Positions 42,563-55,333 of a stretch of DNA of 64,000 nt are shown piece after piece. A program made the position numbers and the translations under genes. The stretch comes from Viola odorata. Lineage: Eukaryota; Streptophyta; Magnoliopsida; Malpighiales; Violaceae. Positions within the stretch are counted from its first letter, which is position 1. The number at the start of each line of letters is the position of its first letter. The notes under the pieces were generated by a model that did not search any database, was not told the DNA's origin, and saw only the letters and a program-made list of their open reading frames with translations. The stretch spans positions 26,311,523-26,375,522 of the forward strand of contig OY829543.1 in NCBI GenBank assembly GCA_963691705.1. The letters are read 5' to 3'.

Positions 42563-43981
42563 CTAGGGTTGGCGCGCCTGGTGCGCGCATGTCTTCATGG
42601 TTTGCGAGGACTTGGCGCGACATTCATCATGTCTTGCGCGGCCTATCCATGAGGTCTTGACGTGGATACGAGTGAGAGCCCTCATGCTAGTATCATCTCC
42701 TCCCTCTTCAAATGGATTTGTCCTCGAATCTGCGCGCTCCATTCCTTTGCGAATGTCACACAAAGTACCTACATAGGAGAGATATGCATCAGCACTATGG
42801 AAAAGGGTTGGAAAATAACTGAAAGGTAACTCAAAGCGATGATGTGAAAATAAGTCTGTAGACTTAAGAAGACAAGGAATTTTCTCCCATGGGCGAAGAG
42901 TAGGCTTGGGAATTATTACATGAAATAACCCTAAACCACCCTTCACTTAAGGCTTTGACCGCGGGCTTGAAGAGATTGGCTTGGAGAGCTAGCGCAAGGC
43001 CTCGGATGGCTTAGGCGTGGGGACTTCATGGGATGCTAGGGTTGGCGCGCCTGTTGCGCGCATAACTTCATGGTTTGCGAGGACTTGGCGCGGCATTACT
43101 CACGGCTGCCGCAGCCTATCCGTGAGTTCTTCACGTGGATACGAGTGAGAGCCCTCATGCTCGTATCATCTACTCCCCCTTCAAATGGATTCGTTCTCGA
43201 ATCTGCGCGCTCCATTCCTTTGCGAATGTCACACAAAGTACCTACATACAAGAGATATGCATCAGCACTATGGAAAAGGGTTGGAAAATAACTAAAAGGT
43301 AACTCAAAGCGATGATGTGAAAATAAGTCTGTAGACTTCAAAAGACAAGGAATTTTCTCCCATGGGCGAAGAGTAGGCTTGGGAATTCTTACATGAAATA
43401 ACCCTAAACCACCCTTCACTTAAGGCTTTGACCGCGGGCTTGAAGAGATTGGCTTGGAGAGCTAGCGCAAGGCCTCGGATGGCTTAGGCGTGGGGACTTC
43501 ATGGGATGCTAGGGTTATCGCGCCTGGTGCGCGCATGACTTCATGGTTTGCGAGGACTTGGCGCGGCATTCGTGACGGCTGCCGCGGCCTATCCGTGAGG
43601 TCTTCACGTGGATACGAGTGAGAGCCCTCATGCTAGTATCATCTCCTCCCTCTTCAAATGGATTTGTCCTCGAATCTGCGTGCTCCATTCCTTTGCGAAT
43701 GTCACACAAAGTACCTACATAGGAGAGATATGCATCAGCACTATGGAAAAGGGTTGGAAAATAACTAAAAGGTAACTCAAAGCGATGATGTGAAAATAAG
43801 TCTGTAGACTTCAAAAGACAACAAATTTTCTCGCATGGGCGAAGAGTAGGCTTGGGAATTATTACATGAAATAACCCTACACCACCCTTCACTTAAGGCT
43901 TTGACTGCGGGCTTGAAGAGATTGGCTTTGAGAGCTAGCGCAAGGCCTCGGATGGCTTAGGTGTGGGGACGTCATGGGATG
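42090..43981. repeat. HOR-C unit 1 (four monomers, 1,892 bp)
   Basis: Exactly 4 x 473 bp, phase marks near 42090, 42563, 43036 and 43515. It is marked by the CATCGCGTCC variant (near 42233) and the TACTCCCCCTTC variant (near 43175). Confidence 0.88.
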
Positions 43982-45873
43982 CTAGGGTTGGAGCGCCTGG
44001 TGCACGCATGTCCTCATGGTTTGCGAGGACTTGGCGCGGCATTCCTCATGTCTTGCGCGGCCTATCCATGAGGTCTTCACGTGGATACGAGTGAGAGCCC
44101 TCATGCTCGTATCATCGCGTCCCTCTTTGAATGGATTCGTCCTCGAATCTGCGCGCTCCATTCCTTTGCGAATGTCACACATAGTACCTACATAGGAGAG
44201 ATATGCATCAATACTATGGAAAACGGTTGAAAAATAACTGAAAGGTAACTCAAAGCGATGATGTGAAAATAAGTCTGTAGACTTAAGAAGACAAGGAATT
44301 TTCTCCCATGGGCGAAGAGTAGGCTTGGGAATTATTACATGAAATAACCCTAAACTACCCTTTACTTAAGCCCTTGACCGCGGGCTTGAAGAGATTGGCT
44401 TGGAGAGCTAGCGCAAGGCCTCGGATGGCTTAGGCGCGGGGACTTCATGGGATGCTAGGGTTGGCGCGCCTGGTGCGCGCATGTCTTCATGGTTTGCGAG
44501 GACTTGGCGCGACATTCATCATGTCTTGCGCGGCCTATCCATGAGGTCTTGACGTGGATACGAGTGAGAGCCCTCATGCTAGTATCATCTCCTCCCTCTT
44601 CAAATGGATTTGTCCTCGAATCTGCGCGCTCCATTCCTTTGCGAATGTCACACAAAGTACCTACATAGGAGAGATATGCATCAGCACTATGGAAAAGGGT
44701 TGGAAAATAACTGAAAGGTAACTCAAAGCGATGATGTGAAAATAAGTCTGTAGACTTAAGAAGACAAGGAATTTTCTCCCATGGGCGAAGAGTAGGCTTG
44801 GGAATTATTACATGAAATAACCCTAAACCACCCTTCACTTAAGGCTTTGACCGCGGGCTTGAAGAGATTGGCTTGGAGAGCTAGCGCAAGGCCTCGGATG
44901 GCTTAGGCGTGGGGACTTCATGGGATGCTAGGGTTGGCGCGCCTGGTGCGCGCATGACTTCATGGTTTGCGAGGACTTGGCGCGGCATTACTCACGGCTG
45001 CCGCGGCCTATCCGTGAGTTCTTCACGTGGATACGAGTGAGAGCCCTCATGCTCGTATCATCTACTCCCCCTTCAAATGGATTCGTTCTCGAATCTGCGC
45101 GCTCCATTCCTTTGCGAATGTCACACAAAGTACCTACAAACAAGAGATATGCATCAGCACTATGGAAAAGGGTTGGAAAATAACTAAAAGGTAACTCAAA
45201 GCGATGATGTGAAAATAAGTCTGTAGACTTCAAAAGACAAGGAATTTTCTCCCATGGGCGAAGAGTAGGCTTGGGAATTCTTACATGAAATAACCCTAAA
45301 CCACCCTTCACTTAAGGCTTTGACCGCGGGCTTGAAGAGATTGGCTTGGAGAGCTAGCGCAAGGCCTCGGATGGCTTAGGCGTGGGGACTTCATGGGATG
45401 CTAGGGTTATCGCGCCTGGTGCGCGCATGACTTCATGGTTTGCGAGGACTTGGCGCGGCATTCGTGACGGCTGCCGCGGCCTATCCGTGAGGTCTTCACG
45501 TGGATACGAGTGAGAGCCCTCATGCTAGTATCATCTCCTCCCTCTTCAAATGGATTTGTCCTCGAATCTGCGTGCTCCATTCCTTTGCGAATGTCACACA
45601 AAGTACCTACATAGGAGAGATATGCATCAGCACTATGGAAAAGGGTTGGAAAATAACTAAAAGGTAACTCAAAGCGATGATGTGAAAATAAGTCTGTAGA
45701 CTTCAAAAGACAAGGAATTTTCTCCCATGGGCGAAGAGTAGGCTTGGGAATTATTACATGAAATAACCCTAAACCACCCTTCACTTAAGGCTTTGACCGC
45801 GGGCTTGAAGAGATTGGCTTGGAGAGCTAGCGCAAGGCCTCGGATGGCTTAGGCGTGGGGACTTCATGGGATG
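43982..45873. repeat. HOR-C unit 2 (four monomers, 1,892 bp)
   Basis: Repeats the preceding four monomers at an offset of 1,892 bp with few differences, for example CTCTTTGAATGG near 44125. The last monomer loses the ACAACAAATTTTCTCGC variant of unit 1 and is of the common type. Confidence 0.88.
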
Positions 45874-48800
45874 CTAGGGTTGGCGCGCCTGGTGCGCGCG
45901 TGACTTCATGGTTTGCGAGGACTTGGCCCGACATTCCTCATGTCTTGCGCGGCCTATCCGTGAGGTCTGCTCGTGGATACGAGTGAGAGCCCTCATGCTC
46001 GTATCATCTCCTCCCTCTTCAAATGGATTCGTCCTCGAATCTGCGCGCACCATTCCTTTGCGAATGTCACACATAGTACCAACATAGGAGTGATATGCAT
46101 CAGTACTATGGAAAAGGGTTGGAAAATAACTGAAAGGTAACTCAAAGTGATGATGTGAAAATAAGTCTGTAGACTTCAAAAGACAAGGAATTTTCACCCA
46201 TGGGCGAAGAGTAGGCTTGGGAATTATTACATGAAATAACCCTAAACTACCCTTTACTTAAGGCCTTGACCGCGGGCTTGAAGAGATTGGCTTGGAGAGC
46301 TAGCGCAAGGCCTCGGATGGCTTAGGCGCGGGGACTTCATGGGATGCTAGGGTTGGCGCGCCTGGTGCGCGCATGTCTTCATGGTTTGCGAGGACTTGGC
46401 GCTACATTCCTCATGTCTTGCGCGGCCTATCCATGAGGTCTTGACGTGGATACGAGTGAGAGCCCTCATGCTAGTATCATCTCCTCCCTCTTCAAATGGA
46501 TTTGTCCTCGAATCTGCGCGCTCCATTCCTTTGCGAATGTCACACAAAGTACCTACATAGGAGAGATATGCATCAGCACTATGGAAAAGGGTTGGAAAAT
46601 AACTGAAAGGTAACTCAAACCGATGATGTGAAAATAAGTCTGTAGACTTAAGAAGACAAGGAATTTTCTCCCATGGGCGAAGAGTAGGCTTGGGAATTAT
46701 TACATGAAATAACCCTAAACCACCCTTCACTTAAGGCTTTGACCGCGGGCTTGAAGAGATTGGCTTGGAGAGCTAGCGCAAGGCCTCGGATGGCTTAGGC
46801 GTGGGGACTTCATGGGATGCTAGGGTTGGCGCGCCTGGTGCGCGCATGACTTCATGGTTTGCGAGGACTTGGCGCGGCATTCCTCACGGCTGCCGCGGCC
46901 TATCCGTGAGGTCTTCACGTGGATACGAGTGAGAGCCCTCATGCTCGTATCATCTACTCCCTCTTCAAATGGATTCGTTCTCGAATCTGCGCGCTCCATT
47001 CCTTTGCGAATGTCACACAAAGTACCTACATAGAAGAGATATGCATCAGCACTATGGAAAAGGATTGGAAAATAACTAAAAGGTAACTCAAAGCGATGAT
47101 GTGAAAATAAGTCTGTAGAGTTCAAAAGACAAGGAATTTTCTCCCATGGGCGAAGAGTAGGCTTGGGAATTATTACATGAAATAACCCTAAACCACCCTT
47201 CACTTAAGGCTTTGACCGCGGGCTTGAAGAGATTGGCTTGGAGAGCTAGCGCAAGGCCTCGGATGGCTTAGGCGTGGGGACTTCATGGGATGCTAGGGTT
47301 ATCGCGCCTGGTGCGCGCATGACTTCATGGTTTGCGAGGACTTGGCGCGGCATTCCTCACGGCTGGCGCGCCCTATCCGTGAGGTCTTCACGTGGATACG
47401 AGTGAGAGCCCTCATGCTCGTATCATCTACTCCATCTTCAAATGGATTCGTTCTCGAATCTGCGCGATCCATTCCTTTGCGAATGTCACACAAAGTACCT
47501 ACATAGAAGAGATATGCATCAGCACTATGGAAAAGAGTTGGAAAATAACTAAATGGTAACTCAAAGCGATGATGGGAAAATAAGTCTGTAGACTTCAAAA
47601 CACAAGGAATTTTCTCCCATGGGCGAAGAGTAGGCTTGGGAATTATTACATGAAATAACCCTAAACCACCCTTCACTTAAGGCTTTGACCGCGGGTTTGA
47701 AGAGATTGGCTTGGAGAGCTAGCGCAAGGCCTCAGATGGCTTAGGCGTCGGGACTTCATGGGATGCTAGGGTTGGCGCGCCTGGTGCGCGCATGACTTCA
47801 TGGTTTGCGAGGACTTGGCGCCGCATTCCTCACGACTGGCGCGGCCTATCCGTGAGGTCTTCACGTGGATACGAGTGAGAGCCCTCATGTTCGTATCATC
47901 TCCTCCCTCTTCAAATGGATTCGTCCTCGAATCTGCGCGCTCCATTCCTTTGCGAATGTCACACATAGTACCTACATAGGAGAGATATGCATCAATACTA
48001 TGGAAAAGGGTTGGAAAATAACTGAAAGGTAACTCAAAGCGATGATGTGAAAATAAGTCTGTAGACTTCAAAAGACAAGGAATTTTCTCCCATGGGCGAA
48101 GAGTAGGCTTGGGAATTATTACATGAAATAACCCTAAACCACCCTTCACTTAAGGCTTTGACAGCGGGCTTGAAGAGATTGGCTTGGAGAGCTAGCGCAA
48201 GGCCTCGGATGGCTTAGGCGTGGGGACTTCATGGGAAGGTAGGGTTATCGCGCCTGGTGCGCGCATGACTTCATGGTTTGCGAGGACTTGGCACGGCATT
48301 CGTCACGGCTGCCGCGGCCTATCCGTGAGGTCTTCACGTGGATACGAGTGAGAGCCCTCATGCTAGTATCATCTCCTCCCTCTTCAAATGGATTTGTCCT
48401 CGAATCTGCGCTCTCCATTCCTTTGCGAATGTCACACAAAGTACCTACATAGGAGAGATATGCATCAGCACTATGGAAAAGGGTTGGAAAATAACTAAAA
48501 GGTAACTCAAAGCGATGATGTGAAAATAAGTCTGTAGACTTCAAAAGACAAGGAATTTTCTCGCATGGGCGAAGAGTAGGCTTGGGAATTATTACATGAA
48601 ATAACCCTAAACCACCTTTCACTTAAGGCTTTGACCGCGGGCTTGAAGAGATTGGGTTGGAGAGCTAGCGCAAGGCCTCGGATGGCTTAGGTGTGGGGAC
48701 GTCATGGGATGCTAGGGTTGGCGCGCCTGGTGCACGTATGTCTTCATGGTTTGCGAGGACTTGGCGCGGCATTCGTGACGGCTGCCGCGGCCTATCCGTG

Positions 48801-49657
48801 AGGTCTTCACGTGGATACGAGTGAGAGCCCTCATGCTAGTATCATCTCCTCCCTCTTCAAATGGATTTGTCCTCGAATCTGCGTGCTCCATTCCTTTGCG
48901 AATGTCACACAAAGTACCTACATAGGAGAGATATGCATCAGCACTATGGAAAAGGGTTGGAAAATAACTAAAAGGTAACTCAAAGCGATGATGTGAAAAT
49001 AAGTCTGTAGACTTCAAAAGACAAGGAATTTTCTCCCATGGGCGAAGAGTAGGCTTGGGAATTATTACATGAAATAACCCTAAACCACCCTTCACTTAAG
49101 GCTTTGACCGCGGGCTTGAAGAGATTGGCTTGGAGAGCTAGCGCAAGGCCTCGGATGGCTTAGGTGTGGGGACGTCATGGGATGCTAGGGTTGGCGCGCC
49201 TGGTGCACGCATGTCTTCATGGTTTGCGAGGACTTGGCGCGGCATTCCTCATGTCTTGCGCGGCCTATCCATGAGGTCTTAACGTGGATACGAGTGAGAG
49301 CCCTCATGCTCGTATCATCTCCTCCCTCTTCAAATGGATTCGTCCTCGAATCAGCGCGCTCCATTCCTTTGCGAATGTCACACATAGTACCTACATAGGA
49401 GAGATATGCATCAGTACTATGGAAAAGGGTTGGAAAATAACTAAAAGGTAACTCATAGCGATGATGTGAAAATAAGTCTGTAGACTTCAAAAGACAAGGA
49501 ATTTTCTCCCATGGGCGAAGTGTAGGCTTGGGAATTATTACATGAAATAACCCTAAACCACCCTTCACTTAAGGCTTTGACCGCGGGCTTGAAGAGATTG
49601 GCTTGGAGAGCTAGCGCAAGGCCTCGGATGGCTTAGGCGTGGGGACTTCATGGGATG
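45874..49657. repeat. HOR-D unit 1 (eight monomers a-h, 3,784 bp)
   Basis: Exactly 8 x 473 bp. Monomers start near 45874 (a), 46347 (b), 46820 (c), 47299 (d), 47766 (e), 48245 (f), 48712 (g) and 49185 (h). Each type is recognisable by private variants, for example AAAAGGATTGG in c, GATGGGAAAATAAG in d, GCACGGCATTCGTC in f. Confidence 0.85.
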
Positions 49658-52600
49658 CTAGGGTTGGCGCGCCTGGTGCGCGCGTGACTTCATGGTTTGC
49701 GAGGACTTGGCCCGACATTCCTCATGTCTTGCGCGGCCTATCCGTGAGGTCTGCTCGTGGATACGAGTGAGAGCCCTCATGCTCGTATCATCTCCTCCCT
49801 CTTCAAATGGATTCGTCCTCGAATCTGCGCGCACCATTCCTTTGCGAATGTCACACATAGTACCAACATAGGAGTGATATGCATCAGTACTATGGAAAAG
49901 GGTTGGAAAATAACTGAAAGGTAACTCAAAGTGATGATGTGAAAATAAGTCTGTAGACTTCAAAAGACAAGGAATTTTCACCCATGGGCGAAGAGTAGGC
50001 TTGGGAATTATTACATGAAATAACCCTAAACTACCCTTTACTTAAGGCCTTGACCGCGGGCTTGAAGAGATTGGCTTGGAGAGCTAGCGCAAGGCCTCGG
50101 ATGGCTTAGGCGCGGGGACTTCATGGGATGCTAGGGTTGGCGCGCTTGGTGCGCGCATGTCTTCATGGTTTGCGAGGACTTGGCGCTACATTCCTCATGT
50201 CTGGCGCGGCCTATCCATGAGGTCTTGACGTGGATACGAGTGAGAGCCCTCATGCTAGTATCATCTCCTCCCTCTTCAAATGGATTTGTCCTCGAATCTG
50301 CGCGCTCCATTCCTTTGCGAATGTCACACAAAGTACCTACATAGGAGAGATATGCATCAGCACTATGGAAAAGGGTTGGAAAATAACTGAAAGGTAACTC
50401 AAACCGATGATGTGAAAATAAGTCTGTAGACTTAAGAAGACAAGGAATTTTCTCCCATGGGCGAAGAGTAGGCTTGGGAATTATTACATGAAATAACCCT
50501 AAACCACCCTTCACTTAAGGCTTTGACCGCGGGCTTGAAGAGATTGGCTTGGAGAGCTAGCGCAAGGCCTCGGATGGCTTAGGCGTGGGGACTTCATGGG
50601 ATGCTAGGGTTGGCGCGCCTGGTGCGCGCATGACTTCATGGTTTGCGAGGACTTGGCGCGGCATTCCTCACGGCTGCCGCGGCCTATCCGTGAGGTCTTC
50701 ACGTGGATACGAGTGAGAGCCCTCATGCTCGTATCATCTACTCCATCTTCAAATGGATTCGTTCTCGAATCTGCGCGATCCATTCCTTTGCGAATGTCAC
50801 ACAAAGTACCTACATAGAAGAGATATGCATCAGCACTATGGAAAAGAGTTGGAAAATAACTAAATGGTAACTCAAAGCGATGATGGGAAAATAAGTCGGT
50901 AGACTTCAAAACACAAGAAATTTTCTCCCATGGGCGAAGAGTAGGCTCGGGAATTGTTACATGAAATAACCCTAAACCACCCTTCACTTAAGGCTTTGAC
51001 CGCGGGTTTGAAGAGATTGGCTTGGAGAGCTAGCGCAAGGCCTCAGATGGCTTAGGCGTGGGGACTTCATGGGATGCTAGGGTTGGCGCGCCTGGTGCGC
51101 GCATGACTTCATGGTTTGCGAGGACTTGGCGCCGCATTCCTCACGACTGGCGCGGCCTATCCGTGAGGTCTTCACGTGGATACGAGTGAGAGCCCTCATG
51201 TTCGTATCATCTCCTCCCTCTTTAAATGGATTCGTCCGCGAATCTGCGCGCTCCATTCCTTTGCGAATGTCACACATAGTACCTACATAGGAGAGATATG
51301 CATCAATACTATGGAAAAGGGTTGGAAAATAACTGAAAGGTAACTCAAAGCGATGATGTGAAAATAAGTCTGTAGACTTCAAAAGACAAGGAATTTTCTC
51401 CCATGGGCGAAGAGTAGGCTTGGGAATTATTACATGAAATAACCCTAAACCACCCTTCACTTAAGGCTTTGACCGCGGGCTTGAACAGATTGGCTTGGAG
51501 AGCTAGCGCAAGGCCTCGGATGGCTTAGGCGTGGGGACTTCATGGGAAGGTAGGGTTATCGCGCCTGGTGCGCGCATGACTTCATGGTTTGCGAGGACTT
51601 GGCACGGCATTCGTCACGGCTGCCGCGGCCTATCCGTGAGGTCTTCACGTGGATACGAGTGAGAGCCCTCATGCTAGTATCATCTCCTCCCTCTTCAAAT
51701 GGATTTTTCCTCGAATCTGCGCTCTCCATTCCTTTGCGAATGTCACACAAAGTACCTACATAGGAGAGATATGCATCAGCACTATGGAAAAGGGTTGGAA
51801 AATAACTAAAAGGTAACTCAAAGCGATGATGTGAAAATAAGTCTGTAGACTTCAAAAGACAAGGAATTTTCTCGCATGGGCGAAGAGTAGGCTTGGGAAT
51901 TATTACATGAAATAACCCTAAACCACCTTTCACTTAAGGCTTTGACCGCGGGCTTGAAGAGATTGGGTTGGAGAGCTAGCGCAAGGCCTCGGATGGCTTA
52001 GGTGTGGGGACGTCATGGGATGCTAGGGTTGGCGCGCCTGGTGCACGCATGTCTTCATGGTTTGCGAGGACTTGGCGCGGCATTCGTGACGGCTGCCGCG
52101 GCCTATCCGTGAGGTCTTCACGTGGATACGAGTGAGAGCCCTCATGCTAGTATCATCTCCTCCCTCTTCAAATGGATTTGTCCTCGAATCTGCGTGCTCC
52201 ATTCCTTTGCGAATGTCACACAAAGTACCTACATAGGAGAGATATGCATCAGCACTATGGAAAAGGGTTGGAAAATAACTAAAAGATAACTCAAAGCGAT
52301 GATGTGAAAATAAGTCTGTAGACTTCAAAAGACAAGGAATTTTCTCCCATGGGCGAAGAGTAGGCTTGGGAATTATTACATGAAATAACCCTAAACCACC
52401 CTTCACTTAAGGCTTTGACCGCGGGCTTGAAGAGATTGGCTTGGAGAGCTAGCGCAAGGCCTCGGATGGCTTAGGCGTGGGGACTTCATGGGATGCTAGG
52501 GTTGGCGCGCCTGGTGCGCGCATGACTTCATGGTTTGCGATGACTTGGCGCGGCATTCCTCACGGCTGCCGCGGCCTATCCGTGAGGTCTTCACGTGGAT

Positions 52601-55333
52601 ACGAGTGAGAGCCCTCATGCTCGTATCATCTACTCCCTCTTCAAATGGATTCGTTCTCGAATCTGCGCGCTCCATTCCTTTGCGAATGTCACACAAAGTA
52701 CCTACATAGAGGAGATATGCATCAGCACTATGGAAAAGGATTGGAAAATAACTAAAAGGTAACTCAAAGCGATGATGTGAAAATAAGTCTGTAGAGTTCA
52801 AAAGACAAGGAATTTTCTCCCATGGGCGAAGAGTAGGCTTGGGAATTATTACATGAAATAACCCTAAACCACCCTTCACTTAAGGCTTTGACCGCGGGCT
52901 TGAAGAGATTGGCTTGGAGAGCTAGCGCAAGGCCTCGGATGGCTTAGGCGTGGGGACTTCATGGGATGCTAGGGTTATCGCGCCTGGTGCGCGCATGACT
53001 TCATGGTTTGCGAGGACTTCGCGCGGCATTCCTCACGGCTGGCGCGCCCTATCCGTGAGGTCTTCACGTGGATACGAGTGAGAGCCCTCATGCTCGTATC
53101 ATCTACTCCATCTTCAAATGGATTCGTTCTCGAATCTGCGCGATCCATTCCTTTGCGAATGTCACACAAAGTACCTACATAGAAGAGATATGCATCAGCA
53201 CTATGGAAAAGAGTTGGAAAATAACTAAATGGTAACTCAAAGCGATGATGGGAAAATAAGTCGGTAGACTTCAAAACACAAGAAATTTTCTCCCATGGGC
53301 GAAGAGTAGGCTCGGGAATTGTTACATGAAATAACCCTAAACCACCCTTCACTTAAGGCTTTGACCGCGGGTTTGAAGAGATTGGCTTGGAGAGCTAGCG
53401 CAAGGCCTCAGATGGCTTAGGCGTGGGGACTTCATGGGATGCTAGGGTTGGCGCGCCTGGTGCGCGCATGACTTCATGGTTTGCGAGGACTTGGCGCCGC
53501 ATTCCTCACGACTGGCGCGGCCTATCCGTGAGGTCTTCACGTGGATACGAGTGAGAGCCCTCATGTTCGTATCATCTCCTCCCTCTTCAAATGGATTCGT
53601 CCGCGAATCTGCGCGCTCCATTCCTTTGCGAATGTCACACATAGTACCTACATAGGAGAGATATGCATCAATACTATGGAAAAGGGTTGGAAAATAACTG
53701 AAAGGTAACTCAAAGCGATGATGTGAAAATAAGTCTGTAGACTTCAAAAGACAAGGAATTTTCTCCCATGGGCGAAGAGTAGGCTTGGGAATTATTACAT
53801 GAAATAACCCTAAACCACCCTTCACTTAAGGCTTTGACCGCGGGCTTGAACAGATTGGCTTGGAGAGCTAGCGCAAGGCCTCGGATGGCTTAGGCGTGGG
53901 GACTTCATGGGAAGGTAGGGTTATCGCGCCTGGTGCGCGCATGACTTCATGGTTTGCGAGGACTTGGCACGGCATTCGTCACGGCTGCCGCGGCCTATCC
54001 GTGAGGTCTTCACGTGGATACGAGTGAGAGCCCTCATGCTAGTATCATCTCCTCCCTCTTCAAATGGATTTTTCCTCGAATCTGCGCTCTCCATTCCTTT
54101 GCGAATGTCACACAAAGTACCTACATAGGAGAGATATGCATCAGCACTATGGAAAAGGGTTGGAAAATAACTAAAAGGTAACTCAAAGCGATGATGTGAA
54201 AATAAGTCTGTAGACTTCAAAAGACAAGGAATTTTCTCGCATGGGCGAAGAGTAGGCTTGGGAATTATTACATGAAATAACCCTAAACCACCTTTCACTT
54301 AAGGCTTTGACCGCGGGCTTGAAGAGATTGGGTTGGAGAGCTAGCGCAAGGCCTCGGATGGCTTAGGTGTGGGGACGTCATGGGATGCTAGGGTTGGCGC
54401 GCCTGGTGCACGCATGTCTTCATGGTTTGCGAGGACTTGGCGCGGCATTCGTGACGGCTGCCGCGGCCTATCCGTGAGGTCTTCACGTGGATACGAGTGA
54501 GAGCCCTCATGCTAGTATCATCTCCTCCCTCTTCAAATGGATTTGTCCTCGAATCTGCGTGCTCCATTCCTTTGCGAATGTCACACAAAGTACCTACATA
54601 GGAGAGATATGCATCAGCACTATGGAAAAGGGTTGGAAAATAACTAAAAGGTAACTCAAAGCGATGATGTGAAAATAAGTCTGTAGACTTCAAAAGACAA
54701 GGAATTTTCTCCCATGGGCGAAGAGTAGGCTTGGGAATTATTACAAGAAATAACCCTAAACCACCCTTCACTTAAGGCTTTGACCGCGGGCTTGAAGAGA
54801 TTGGCTTGGAGAGCTAGCGCAAGGCCTCGGATGGCTTAGGTGTGGGGACGTCATGGGATGCTAGGGTTGGCGCGCCTGGTGCACGCATGTCTTCATGGTT
54901 TGCGAGGACTTGGCGCGGCATTCCTCATGTCTTGCGCGGCCTATCCATGAGGTCTTCACGTGGATACGAGTGAGAGCCCTCATGCTCGTATCATCTCCTC
55001 CCTCTTCAAATGGATTCGTCCTCGAATCAGCGCGCTCCATTCCTTTGCGAATGTCACACATAGTACCTACATAGGAGAGATATGCATCAGTACTATGGAA
55101 AAGGGTTGGAAAATAACTAAAAGGTAACTCATAGCGATGATGTGAAAATAAGTCTGTAGACTTCAAAAGACAAGGAATTTTCTCCCATGGGCGAAGAGTA
55201 GGCTTGGGAATTATTACATGAAATAACCCTAAACCACCCTTCACTTAAGGCTTTGACCGCGGGCTTGAAGAGATTGGCTTGGAGAGCTAGCGCAAGGCCT
55301 CGGATGGCTTAGGCGTGGGGACTTCATGGGATG
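49658..55333. repeat. HOR-D derivative block (twelve monomers, 5,676 bp)
   Basis: Order by variant type is a, b, c/d chimera, e, f, g, c, d, e, f, g, h, exactly 12 x 473 bp. The chimera begins near 50604. Its left part is type c and its right part type d. The e-f-g-c-d block (51077-53441) is followed by a second e-f-g (53442 on), giving a local 2,365-bp repeat. Confidence 0.8.
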
